Assembly (NCBI GenBank): GCA_019359015.1
Contig: JAHHID010000031.1
Location: 1-64,000, forward strand
Direction: 5' to 3'
Source: Spirirestis rafaelensis WJT71-NPBG6
GTDB taxonomy: Bacteria; Cyanobacteriota; Cyanobacteriia; Cyanobacteriales; Nostocaceae
Length of the DNA: 64,000 bases
The notes below the pieces were generated by a model. It made no database searches and was not told where the DNA came from. It saw only the letters and a program-made list of their open reading frames with translations. Made by a program: the position numbers and the translations under genes. Positions within the stretch are counted from its first letter, which is position 1. Each line of letters opens with the position of its first letter. Below, in pieces: positions 9,101-17,085 of this stretch.

Positions 9101-11046
9101 GATACTTCTACAAAGCCACCATTTCCAGCATTAACCCCACCACGCGCGAATATATTACCAAAAAACTGGGTGCTGTCGTTACCCCAAACAATAACTCGTC
9201 CACCATTGCCATTCAAGTTACTATCGGCATTAATTACAGAATTAGAATCAACATAAGTTTGAGTAGCATTGGGAATCGTTCCCTTACCTTGGTAATCGCC
9301 ACCAATTAACACCGTACCACCATTATTACTGCCAGAGGCGTTAATATTTGCGCCGATCACCCCGACTTGCTGACCCAAAACATTTACTGTACCGCCAGTT
9401 GAACCTGAAACATCAACTGAACCAGATACAATAGTTGTACCTGGGGAAGTTGGAATTTTCAGGTTTGAATTTGCTAGTTGCACAGTACCATCAGAATTAG
9501 CAGTTAAGCCAGTATTCCCGACAGTCAGCAATTCTGGTAAAGACGCAACGGGAATTGTCGAGTTTGGTTGATTGCTCAAAGGTTGAATTTCCAAACTTAA
9601 AATATTTCCCGGTTGACTCAAACGCACCCAATTATGCCCAGGAACGGATGTAAGGACGATTTGCCCCCCCGGTGCGCTCATCTGCCCAGTATTGAAGACT
9701 GTCCCGCCTAATAAAGTTAAACTTTGACCCGTCCTCACCCCCAAATTACCAGCATTTATAATTGCTCCTGGCTGGTTAGTGGTAAAAGCGAATCCGTTAG
9801 GTTTGCCTACCAAAGCAGTGTAATTATTTGTGGCGATCGCATCAAACCAACTATTTCCAAAGCCGATACCGTTTGCCGTTGTCGCGGTGAAAGCACCAGG
9901 AACATTTAAACTAGCATTTGCCCCAAACACAAATCCGGCTGGATTCATCAAATATAAATTAGGACTTCCACCGGTCACCTGAATTAAACCATTGATCAGC
10001 GAAGGATTCCCACCTGTAACTCTACCCAGAATATTTTGCAAAGCCGGATTAGCTTGAAAGTTGGCGATTTGTTCTCGTGAAATGCCAAACTCTTGAAAGC
10101 TGTGAAACAAGTTTGCATTATCACCGGAAATTTTACCACCGCTTATATCAAGCCTATTACCGTTAGGCGTAACAATGGTATTCGTACCATCAGCAGCGGG
10201 TATAATTTGTTGCGTTTGGGCTAATCCCACAGGCACAACAGCCAGTAGAGAAGCGCTTGCGATCGCCATGCTTCGCAGTAGAGGTTTTTTGCGTCGCAAC
10301 AAAAACCGACCGTTGGATAATTCTACATCAATTTGATATTTATTAGCAAGTCCTCGCCGCTCAAGTGCTTGAGCAATTATCTGCCCAGATGACAGGATTT
10401 GTTCTGTTTTTCTTGTAGCAGAGATGCTTTGGGAATGAATGCGGTAAAGGTAGAGAGGCTTTTTGACCCGACGCACCTGGGCTACTTCTGAAAATCGCAG
10501 GCATAGGTCGTAATCGTAAGCGCAGGAATAAAAGGAACTGTTAACACCTCTCACCTGGTCGTAAATTGATCGCCGCATCAAGCGAAAGTGAAAGGTCATA
10601 AAGTCAACTAAAAGACCTTCTTTGGAATAGGGAATGCGACAACGATGACCGTAGCCGATGACTTTACCTTCTTGATCAATATTTAAATAGTCGGTATAAA
10701 CAAATCCCGTCTTTGGATGACGGTTGAGTACCGCAGCAGTTTCTGCCAAGGCAGTAGGGGCTAGGATGTCGTCACTGTCTACCAAACCGATGTACGTGCC
10801 GCTAGTTTGGGCGATCGCTGCTTTACTAGCCGCAGCGATTCCTAGATGAGGTGCTTCTACTACCCGTACTCGCTTATCTTGTTGAGCATACTTATTCGCG
10901 ATCGCCACTGACTCATCTGTAGAACCATCATCCCAAATTAGCAACTCAAAGTCTTGCCATGTCTGTGCTAAGACGCTGGCGATCGCTTCGCCAAGGTAAT
11001 TTTCGCGATTATAATTGACGATGACAATTGAGATCAGTGGTGACAT
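6154..11046 (-). CDS. Glycosyltransferase family 2 - filamentous haemagglutinin - CHAT protease fusion
   Basis: One open frame of 1630 residues joins three modules. Residues 1-240 are a GT-A family-2 glycosyltransferase (LISIVIVNYNREN, WDDGST, LVDSDD). Residues 249-288 are an arginine/lysine stretch plus hydrophobic core (MAIASASLLAVVPVGLAQ) that looks exactly like a Sec signal peptide. Residues about 290-430 are the two-partner-secretion haemagglutinin domain (NLYLMNPAGFVFGAN), then a long glycine/asparagine-rich beta-helix-like stalk. A polyproline run (about 1152-1166) precedes a CHAT peptidase domain with His1471 (MATHADF) and Cys1514 (LSACRT). Secreted TPS exoproteins need an N-terminal signal, so the glycosyltransferase in front is puzzling; an internal start near 10302 or 10269 would restore a normal exoprotein. 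An in-frame GTG at 11076 is the other possible start. Partner transporter: the divergent ShlB gene. Confidence 0.85.
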   Translation of the reverse strand: MSPLISIVIVNYNRENYLGEAIASVLAQTWQDFELLIWDDGSTDESVAIANKYAQQDKRVRVVEAPHLGIAAASKAAIAQTSGTYIGLVDSDDILAPTALAETAAVLNRHPKTGFVYTDYLNIDQEGKVIGYGHRCRIPYSKEGLLVDFMTFHFRLMRRSIYDQVRGVNSSFYSCAYDYDLCLRFSEVAQVRRVKKPLYLYRIHSQSISATRKTEQILSSGQIIAQALERRGLANKYQIDVELSNGRFLLRRKKPLLRSMAIASASLLAVVPVGLAQTQQIIPAADGTNTIVTPNGNRLDISGGKISGDNANLFHSFQEFGISREQIANFQANPALQNILGRVTGGNPSLINGLIQVTGGSPNLYLMNPAGFVFGANASLNVPGAFTATTANGIGFGNSWFDAIATNNYTALVGKPNGFAFTTNQPGAIINAGNLGVRTGQSLTLLGGTVFNTGQMSAPGGQIVLTSVPGHNWVRLSQPGNILSLEIQPLSNQPNSTIPVASLPELLTVGNTGLTANSDGTVQLANSNLKIPTSPGTTIVSGSVDVSGSTGGTVNVLGQQVGVIGANINASGSNNGGTVLIGGDYQGKGTIPNATQTYVDSNSVINADSNLNGNGGRVIVWGNDSTQFFGNIFARGGVNAGNGGFVEVSGKQNLIYRGNTDLSAKNGVFGNLLLDPTDINIVDGDNAPQDASLPTILQGDSPATFTISRNALESQNAAVTLQATNNIAVANGVSLNFVNDQGGAIAFIADADNNGVGAFTMGTADTINTNGRDISISGASLSLGNLLTTGSFTNSGNVNLSATGNISAGNIIASGNGYGSVNSGNINVTSTSGGITLNQLDTSNNNGNTTGSVTLNAVGDIFTDTINTSASGGFGSGTGGAVIATTSGGNITTGAIDSSANVNIGEGNITATGGDVTLQTISPAGSTISFDSINTQANNGQSNPEQGIFATGGNVQVLTNGLVQGTGTIGRESNDTIATGGGAVTIRHDGGADNVPFTVGDAALNGTAGSINAGGTSIISADSFPVLPDGGTASGTPPLITINSVNSAPTLTTNPLISNNAQAGQSFPFTFTASTGDVNLDNTSIVLDAIQAGTLTRGNTVLNPGDILVPGETLNYTSSSNATGAINAFTVRASDRVSSSPPQQVGLNIAQTPPPPPPPPPPPPPPPDDPIRTPDPCTFQCDNNPVKRDNRVTISTIPIDTNRALLDTNPTPEDKFTSSIATYLGIPIPNLKTLDEGKEIAQRIEKATGVKPAFVYVSFVPVEITPETVSGNKQLNTTAEQNSEQLELVMVTATGNPVRKRIPEATKAEVLKMAEEFRNQIVIPRNRRGKSYLPSSQQLYRWIISPLEADLQAQKITNLVFLPDVGLRSTPMAALHDGKGFLVEKYSIGLMPSLTLTNTLYTDIKKSQLLAMGVSQSTQGQSPLPAVPVELSTLVFKLWQGKLFLNNQATLDNLRAIRRQQPFGIIHMATHADFNTGPVSNSYIQLWEDKLRLNQIRQLGFNEPQVEMLVLSACRTALGDEEAEIGFAGLAVLAGVKTSVASLWAVNDVGSAALMTKFYERLRTARIRAEALREAQVAMAKGEIYLKNGQIQGLGEVGGLLLPADSIQQPDGSLSHPYYWAAFTMVGNPW
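7546..7591. repeat. GGT triplet tract encoding polyproline
   Basis: An almost pure run of GGT units (CCA/CCT codons on the coding strand) gives 15 consecutive prolines between the beta-helix stalk and the CHAT domain. Length change by slippage would keep the frame and alter only the linker. Confidence 0.8.
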
Positions 11047-11192
11047 GGAAGGACTCGCAATTGAACCTGTAAACACAATATACCCCTCATGTCTATCATC
11101 TCAGTGAAATCACTAACAAATGTAACTATTTAAAGAACTAAAATATGATTTTCATGTCTATATGACATACTCAAACATCGGCATTGCTGAAT
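11047..11192. promoter_or_regulatory. Divergent promoter region of the secretion locus
   Basis: An AT-rich 146-bp gap separates the start of the haemagglutinin-CHAT gene (minus) from the ShlB gene (plus). Promoters for both must lie here. I see no convincing operator; ATATGACATACTC and TAAAGAACTAAAATATGA are AT-rich candidates for -10 elements only. Confidence 0.4.
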
Positions 11193-12974
11193 ATGATTAT
11201 GAAACCCCTAATTTCTCGTAGAGAGATTCTGCCGGAACGTCTCTACTATAACAGCAAAAACTTACGTGTTAGGTATGGGTTGTTAATTCTGCACTCACTC
11301 TGCATTGTATGCATGAATGGATTCAAAGCTATAGCTGATGACTTTGATGGTCAGATAAACAACTCAACATCTACAGTAATTGTACAGACACCAGAGCAAA
11401 CAGAATCTTCGCCGATAATTCAACCAACTTCCCAGCCACCAGCCCCAAAACCACTAACAAGCGATCGCACTTTTGTCCGCCAAATCAAAGTTATCGATAG
11501 CACTGTTTTTACTGAAAAGGACTTTAACCCAATTTTACAGCCGTTTATCGGACGAGAATTAACTACTGAAGAAATTAGACAAGCCGCAGATAAAATTACT
11601 CAGCTTTACCTAAATCAAAAATATATCAATTCTAGAGCAATTCCTGTCACTCAGCAACCGACGACTACAGACGGTGTGGTGGTAATTCGTGTCATCGAAG
11701 GGCGTTTATCAGAAATTGAAGTTCAAGGAACGCGGCGATTAAATCCAGCTTATATTCGCGATCGCATCAAATTAGCTGCTGGTATACCTCTTAATACTAT
11801 ACAACTTGAAGACCAACTAAAGTTACTGCGAATCGATCCACTTTTCACCAATGTCGAAGCTAGTCTGCGTCCTACAGGTAAACTTGGTGAAAGTACTCTA
11901 ATTGTAAGAGTGCAAGAAGCAAACCCCATCACCACTAGCTTTGGTGTAGATAACTATTCACCACCCAGCGTTGGTGGAGAAAGATTGGGTGTTGAATTGC
12001 GATCGCGCAATTTAACCGGAATTGGTGATGAGTTGTCAGGGTCATATTACCATAGTCTTTCAGGTGGTTCGGACGTTTTTGACTTTAGTTATCAAATTCC
12101 TGTTAACGCGATGAATGGGAGGGTACAAGTTAGAGCTGCCCCCAACCGTAACGAAATTACCGAAGATCCGTTTGATGAGTTGGGTGTTCGCGCAGATCAA
12201 GATTTATATGAAATCAATTATCGTCAGCCGTTAGTGCGATCGCCTAGAGAAGAATTTGCTCTTTCCTTAGGATTTACCTATCAAGATGGTCAAACCTTTC
12301 TTTTTGATCGACTTCCCACACCTTTTGGTATTGGTCCCGATGAAAATGGAGTTAGCCGTACCAGTGTAATTAAGTTTAGCCAAGATTATGTCAAACGCGA
12401 TCCTCAAGGCGCTTGGTTTGTGCGATCGCAATTTAATTTTGGTACTGGCTTATTCGATGCTACTATAAATAATGCACCCATCCCTGATGGTCGTTTTTTC
12501 AGTTGGCTGGCGCAAGGACAGCGCGTCCAACGATTGAATGACGATAACTTGTTGCTGATCCAAGCAGACTTGCAACTAACACCAGACAGCTTATTACCTT
12601 CGCAACAATTCGTAATCGGTGGTGGACAGTCTGTCAGAGGATATCGGCAAAATATTCGCTCTGGAGATAATGGCTTTCGTTTAGCGATCGAAGATAGATT
12701 TACAGTGCAACGCAACGAATCAGGATTATCCACAATTCAGCTTATACCATTTATCGACTTAGGAGCCATCTGGAATCAATCTGATAATCCTAACAGACTA
12801 CCCAGTCAAACATTTTTGGCAAGTGCAGGTTTAGGGCTATTGTGGAATCAAGCTTTAGGAATTGATCGCTTAACTTTACGACTCGATTATGGAATTCCCT
12901 TCATCGATTTAAAAGATAAAGGTAATAATGCCCAAGATGAAGGCTTTTATTTTAGCTTACGTTATCAACCGTAG
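11193..12974 (+). CDS. ShlB/FhaC/HecB family two-partner secretion outer-membrane transporter
   Basis: A 593-residue TpsB-type transporter of usual length. After a hydrophobic N-terminus (LLILHSLCIVCMNGF) and a proline-rich linker (QPTSQPPAPKPL) comes the first POTRA domain (FVRQIKVIDSTVFTEKDF), a second periplasmic region (IRVIEGRLSEIEVQGTRRL) and a C-terminal 16-strand-barrel domain with the VRGY loop motif (GGGQSVRGYRQNIRSGDNGF). It should export the haemagglutinin-domain protein encoded divergently. A TTG at 11184 is possible, but ATG 11193 or 11199 is more likely. Confidence 0.92.
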   Translation: MIMKPLISRREILPERLYYNSKNLRVRYGLLILHSLCIVCMNGFKAIADDFDGQINNSTSTVIVQTPEQTESSPIIQPTSQPPAPKPLTSDRTFVRQIKVIDSTVFTEKDFNPILQPFIGRELTTEEIRQAADKITQLYLNQKYINSRAIPVTQQPTTTDGVVVIRVIEGRLSEIEVQGTRRLNPAYIRDRIKLAAGIPLNTIQLEDQLKLLRIDPLFTNVEASLRPTGKLGESTLIVRVQEANPITTSFGVDNYSPPSVGGERLGVELRSRNLTGIGDELSGSYYHSLSGGSDVFDFSYQIPVNAMNGRVQVRAAPNRNEITEDPFDELGVRADQDLYEINYRQPLVRSPREEFALSLGFTYQDGQTFLFDRLPTPFGIGPDENGVSRTSVIKFSQDYVKRDPQGAWFVRSQFNFGTGLFDATINNAPIPDGRFFSWLAQGQRVQRLNDDNLLLIQADLQLTPDSLLPSQQFVIGGGQSVRGYRQNIRSGDNGFRLAIEDRFTVQRNESGLSTIQLIPFIDLGAIWNQSDNPNRLPSQTFLASAGLGLLWNQALGIDRLTLRLDYGIPFIDLKDKGNNAQDEGFYFSLRYQP

Positions 12975-13024
12975 AGCAGGAAAGATGAGAAAACAACCGA
13001 TTAAAAATTCTTGCAATAGCTCCT

Positions 13025-13147
13025 CACCCTAGAAGGGTGGGACTACACAAACAAAGCCAGACGAGCACAGGCTAAAACGATTTCTCAGCATTTAGCCCAC
13101 GTAGGTGGGCTTTATACGTATAGCGACACCCTTCTAGGGTGTTCGGT
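13025..13147. repeat. Interspersed multi-hairpin repeat, copy B
   Basis: It opens CACCCTAGAAGGGTG and closes with ACACCCTTCTAGGGTGT; both are hairpins, with an inner AGCCCACGTAGGTGGGCT stem. It is the counterpart of copies at 3795 and 23600 and fills the space between the ShlB gene and the isomerase gene. Confidence 0.75.
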
Positions 13148-13190
13148 CTGAGAGAATTATAATCAACACAACTTTCAGTTATATCTACCT

Positions 13191-14243
13191 GTGAACGTTC
13201 CCACCAGCTTTTCGGCTCAAACCCAAACTCGCAAGGCAGATCATATCCGCATCTGTCTAGAGGAAGATGTTCAATGTCAGCAAATAACTAATGGACTGGA
13301 GCGCTATCGGTTTATTCATTGTTGCTTACCGGAATTAGACCGCAATGATATTGACATCAGCACAACGTTTTTAGGGAAAATTCTCTCAGCACCTTTGTTA
13401 ATCTCTTCCATGACTGGGGGTACCAAACAAGCGGGAATTATTAACCGTCGTTTGGCAGAAGTTGCACAACACTACAAAATTGCGATGGGTGTCGGTTCCC
13501 AGCGCGTAGCGGTGGAAAAACCCTCGGTTGCTGATACCTTTGCGCTGCGAAAGTATGCCCCAGACGTTTTGCTACTTGCCAATTTGGGCGCTGTACAATT
13601 TAACTATAAATACGGTTTAGATGAATGTCTGCGCGTAGTCGATATCCTGGAAGCCGATGCTTTGATTTTACACCTCAACCCGTTGCAAGAGTGCATCCAA
13701 GCGCGAGGTGATACAAATTTTAGTGGATTGCTTGACAAGATAGCAGAATTATGCAATAAAATACCAGTGCCCGTGATTGTCAAGGAAGTTGGCAATGGTA
13801 TTTCTGGTAAAATGGCAGAGAAACTGATTGCCGCTGGTGTGACGGCGATTGATGTAGCGGGTGCGGGTGGCACGTCTTGGGCGAAGGTGGAAAGCGAAAG
13901 AGCAGAAAATGCGCTACAACGGCGTTTAGGACAAACCTTTGCCGATTGGGGTTTACCGACAGCAGAGTGCATTACGAGTATTCGCGCTGTTGCGCCAAAA
14001 GTGCCTTTGATAGCTTCTGGGGGATTGCGTCATGGACTGGATGCAGCAAAAGCGATCGCTCTCAAAGCAGATATCGCAGGTTTCGCAATGCCATTCTTGC
14101 AAGCAGCAGCGGTGGGAGAAGCAGCGCTGTGCGATTTAGCTGATGTCTTAATCGCCGAAATCACTACAGTATTATTCTGCACTGGCAATGCTACCTTATA
14201 TCAGTTGCAAAATTCTGGAAGTTTACAAAAAATAGAAACCTAA
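13191..14243 (+). CDS. fni: Type II isopentenyl-diphosphate delta-isomerase
   Basis: A 350-residue FMN- and NAD(P)H-dependent isomerase that interconverts isopentenyl and dimethylallyl diphosphate, supplying isoprenoids for carotenoids, phytol and quinones. Family landmarks are [15 protein letters not shown] at the N-terminus, [32 protein letters not shown] and the phosphate-binding [15 protein letters not shown]. The start is GTG 13191. It stands alone, with repeats on both sides. Confidence 0.95.
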   Translation: MNVPTSFSAQTQTRKADHIRICLEEDVQCQQITNGLERYRFIHCCLPELDRNDIDISTTFLGKILSAPLLISSMTGGTKQAGIINRRLAEVAQHYKIAMGVGSQRVAVEKPSVADTFALRKYAPDVLLLANLGAVQFNYKYGLDECLRVVDILEADALILHLNPLQECIQARGDTNFSGLLDKIAELCNKIPVPVIVKEVGNGISGKMAEKLIAAGVTAIDVAGAGGTSWAKVESERAENALQRRLGQTFADWGLPTAECITSIRAVAPKVPLIASGGLRHGLDAAKAIALKADIAGFAMPFLQAAAVGEAALCDLADVLIAEITTVLFCTGNATLYQLQNSGSLQKIET

Positions 14244-14251
14244 CCCCCTAC

Positions 14252-14368
14252 CCTCGTTCCCAGTCTCAGACTGGGAATGCATTACAGAGGCTCTGCCTCG
14301 ACCACAATCATTAATGGAGGCAGAGCCTTTAACGAGTGCCTTCCCAGCCAGAGACTAGGAACGAGAGG
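14252..14368. repeat. Palindromic repeat CCTCGTTCC...GGAACGAGAGG, upstream copy
   Basis: A roughly 117-bp element with inverted CCTCGTTCC ends and an internal AGGCTCTGCCTC / GAGGCAGAGCCT pair. A second copy in the same orientation lies at 16434-16555, so the sppA gene is bracketed by the two. The rest of the 314-bp gap before sppA is AT-rich with no gene. Confidence 0.8.
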
Positions 14369-14557
14369 AACGAAGATTGTCTACCCCTCTCCTTGTAGGC
14401 TGGGGAGAGGTTCATCAAAGTCACGTTAATATAAGTTGCAGCAGCTTTAAGCCGTTTAAATGTTAGGTGTGAGATATTGAGTGGAATTATAAACAAACAA
14501 GTCAATCGTCCAAGGTTTTTGACTATTGACTAATAACTAATCAATAATAATAAAAAA

Positions 14558-16396
14558 ATGCGTAATTTTCTCAAACAAACTTTTGCTAGCTTAGTTGGCA
14601 GCTTACTAGGACTTATTATTTTTTGCGGTGTCGGAACCAGCACACTGTTCTTTCTATTGCTCGTTGTTGCGACCTCAAAAGACCCTGGACCGCTAGTTAA
14701 GGATAAGTCAGTGTTAGTTTTTGACTTGGCGACGAAAATAACTGACAGCGAACCAAGTTCTAATGAACTTTTTCAGCAAGCAATTTCAGGTGAAAATGAG
14801 AATAGAATGTCACTCCGCAGGGTGATCGATACTTTAGAAAAAGCGCGGCGCGATAAACGAATTGTCGCTATTTACTTAGATGCTAGTGGTACCTCCGCAG
14901 GTAGTAGCATTGGGGGTTTTGCGACTCTTAAAGAAGTCCGTCAGGAGTTGGAGAAGTTCCGCGCCGCCGGGAAAAAGATTATAGCATACGGCATGGAATT
15001 GGGGGAACGGGAATATTACCTAAGTTCGGTTGCTAATACCGTTGTCGTCAATCCTTTGGGAGCGATGGAAGTTAACGGTTTAAGTACACAAACGATGTTT
15101 CTGACGGGAGCATTGCAAAAGTACGGGATTGGTGTTCAAGTTGTGCGCGTTGGTAAATTTAAAGGCGCAGTGGAACCGTATATACTGCCAAAGTTGAGTC
15201 CAGAAAATCGCCAACAAACTCAAAAATTGTTGGATGATGTTTGGTCAGAGTGGCGCACTGCGGTGGGTAAAAGCCGCAAACTTACTCCTCAAAAGTTGCA
15301 GGCGATCGCCGATAATCAAGCTGTCTTAATGGCTGATGAAGCCAAAGCTGGCGGTTTGGTGGATCGGGTAGACTATTTTGATGAAGTAGTTAGCGATTTG
15401 AAAAAGTTAACTGATAGCGACAAAGAAGATAAAACATTCCGCCAAATCGACCTAGCAGAATACGCCGGAGTTTCTGGGAAGGAATTTGGTATAGAACGCG
15501 ACTCTAAAAATAAAGTTGCGATGGTTTATGCGGAAGGCGAAATTGTCGATGGTCAAGGTAATAATAGTGAAGTTGGAGGCGATCGCTTTGCCAAAACCTT
15601 CCGCAAACTACGACAAGATAAAAATGTCAAAGCCGTTGTCCTGCGAATCAACAGTCCTGGTGGTAGCGCTACCGCAGCTGAGGTGATGCAGCGAGAAGTA
15701 CGACTAACTCGCCAAATCAAACCAGTAGTTGTCTCAATGGGTGATGTCGCTGCTTCTGGTGGTTACTGGATAGCCAGCGATTCCAACCGCATTTTTGCCG
15801 AACCAAACACCATCACAGGTTCAATCGGTGTCTTTGGCTTGCTGTTAAATGGGCAAAAACTAGCCAATGATAACGGCATCACCTGGGATTCAGTCAAAAC
15901 CGGACGCTATGCTGATAGTCAAACCGTTTCTCGTCCCAAATCTACTGAAGAGTTAGCTGTTTATCAACGCAGTGTTAACCACATTTATAATCTATTCCTC
16001 AACAAAGTTTCTCAAGGTCGCAAACTACCACAAAAAAAGGTAGCAGAAATAGCTCAAGGACGCGTTTGGTCTGGGGTAGCGGCAAAGCAAATCGGCTTAG
16101 TTGATGAAATTGGCGGCATGGATGCTGCTATAAATTATGCCGCTAAAAGCGCGAATTTAGCAAACGATTGGGAACTGCAAGAGCATCCCAGACGCAGCAC
16201 TTTTGAAGAACGCTTTTTTGGACGAGTAACTGAAGAAGCGCGGACTATTTTGGGAATTAATAAAACAATAACTAAATCACCCGATTTACTAACCGCTGAA
16301 TTCCAGAAACTACAAAATGAATTAGCGATTATGCAAAAAATGAACGATCCCCTAGGCGTTTATGCTCGTTTGCCATTCAACTTCACAATTAGGTAA
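14558..16396 (+). CDS. sppA: Signal peptide peptidase SppA, long (67K) type
   Basis: A 612-residue membrane-anchored serine protease with one N-terminal transmembrane helix (LVGSLLGLIIFCGVG) and two SppA half-domains. The Ser/Lys dyad is visible: Lys202 in RVGKFKGAVEP of the first half and Ser400 in GDVAASGGYW of the second. It degrades released signal peptides in the membrane; in cyanobacteria SppA has also been linked to antenna turnover under light stress. Start ATG 14558 follows an AT-rich leader with no obvious ribosome-binding site. Confidence 0.93.
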   Translation: MRNFLKQTFASLVGSLLGLIIFCGVGTSTLFFLLLVVATSKDPGPLVKDKSVLVFDLATKITDSEPSSNELFQQAISGENENRMSLRRVIDTLEKARRDKRIVAIYLDASGTSAGSSIGGFATLKEVRQELEKFRAAGKKIIAYGMELGEREYYLSSVANTVVVNPLGAMEVNGLSTQTMFLTGALQKYGIGVQVVRVGKFKGAVEPYILPKLSPENRQQTQKLLDDVWSEWRTAVGKSRKLTPQKLQAIADNQAVLMADEAKAGGLVDRVDYFDEVVSDLKKLTDSDKEDKTFRQIDLAEYAGVSGKEFGIERDSKNKVAMVYAEGEIVDGQGNNSEVGGDRFAKTFRKLRQDKNVKAVVLRINSPGGSATAAEVMQREVRLTRQIKPVVVSMGDVAASGGYWIASDSNRIFAEPNTITGSIGVFGLLLNGQKLANDNGITWDSVKTGRYADSQTVSRPKSTEELAVYQRSVNHIYNLFLNKVSQGRKLPQKKVAEIAQGRVWSGVAAKQIGLVDEIGGMDAAINYAAKSANLANDWELQEHPRRSTFEERFFGRVTEEARTILGINKTITKSPDLLTAEFQKLQNELAIMQKMNDPLGVYARLPFNFTIR

Positions 16397-16433
16397 TGAA
16401 GCGCGTAGTCAGGGTTAAAGCCCTTCCCTCATC

Positions 16434-16555
16434 CCTCGTTCCCAGGCTGGAGCCTGGGAACGCAATTATTGGAGGCTCTGCCTCCTCAACTCATTGAACT
16501 CATTGGAGGCAGAGCCTCCTGCGTCTGCATTCCTTGCCTGAGGCAAGGAACGAGG
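16434..16555. repeat. Palindromic repeat CCTCGTTCC...GGAACGAGG, downstream copy
   Basis: Same element and orientation as 14252-14368, with cleaner hairpins: CCCAGGCTGGAGCCTGGG, GGAGGCTCTGCCTCC and CCTTGCCTGAGGCAAGG. It follows sppA by 37 bases and may also serve as its transcription end. Confidence 0.8.
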
Positions 16556-16881
16556 TAAGCTTACCGCCGGCTAGAAGCCGGAGGCTTTCGCCACAAACTT
16601 CTAGAACGGAAATTTTCAGTAGCCCTAAGGAACTAACGATGTTAAAGAAGAACTTCCCAGACATATTAGCCCTTGAACCTCGAGGATGGCTTACTCAATA
16701 CCAACAAAATGATATTGCTTCTACCTCCCTTGACAATTCCCGGACACCCCCATTAAGCCACGGTTTGCGTATCTAGCTTCGATACTTGCCTACTGCGAGA
16801 CCCTTTCTGCGTGGCTACCACAGCGCCCTTCGCTATTTTAGCATATCATTATTGTAGCACTATCATTGCTACGTTGTGTAT
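16556..16881. other. Non-coding stretch, possible decayed insertion-sequence end
   Basis: It holds the hairpin CCGGCTAGAAGCCGG (about 16565-16579) and then sequence that can be read as an 80-codon frame partly made of repeat. I recognise no protein. Hairpin plus the following small ribbon-helix-helix gene resembles the flank of an IS200/IS605-type element without its transposase, but this is a weak inference. Confidence 0.25.
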
Positions 16882-17031
16882 ATGCCAAGAGAAAAAATGT
16901 TGAGAGTTAGATTGTCTGAAAAGGAGTTTGAGGTATTGAGAGAGTATGCTGAATCAACAGATATGCAAATCTCAGAAGTTATTCGAGACTACATCAAAGA
17001 ATTATCACGACGAAAAAAGTCGCCTTTCTAA
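16882..17031 (+). CDS. Small ribbon-helix-helix (CopG/Arc-like) protein
   Basis: A 49-residue frame, ATG 16882 to TAA 17029-17031. An N-terminal strand (KMLRVRLSEKEFEVLREYAE) is followed by the second helix ISEVIRDYIKEL, the usual pattern of a short RHH DNA-binding protein. Such small genes are seen in cyanobacterial genomes near IS605-like elements and toxin-antitoxin loci; no toxin or transposase is next to it here. DNA target unknown. Confidence 0.55.
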   Translation: MPREKMLRVRLSEKEFEVLREYAESTDMQISEVIRDYIKELSRRKKSPF

Positions 17032-17085
17032 GGCGAGGCTTCAGACCCATTCTTTCGGTGACTCCTGACTCCTAACTTTTAACCC

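Noticed and set aside
16534-16776. 80-codon frame after sppA
   Set aside because: Its first third is the palindromic repeat at 16434-16555, and the rest has no known protein pattern.
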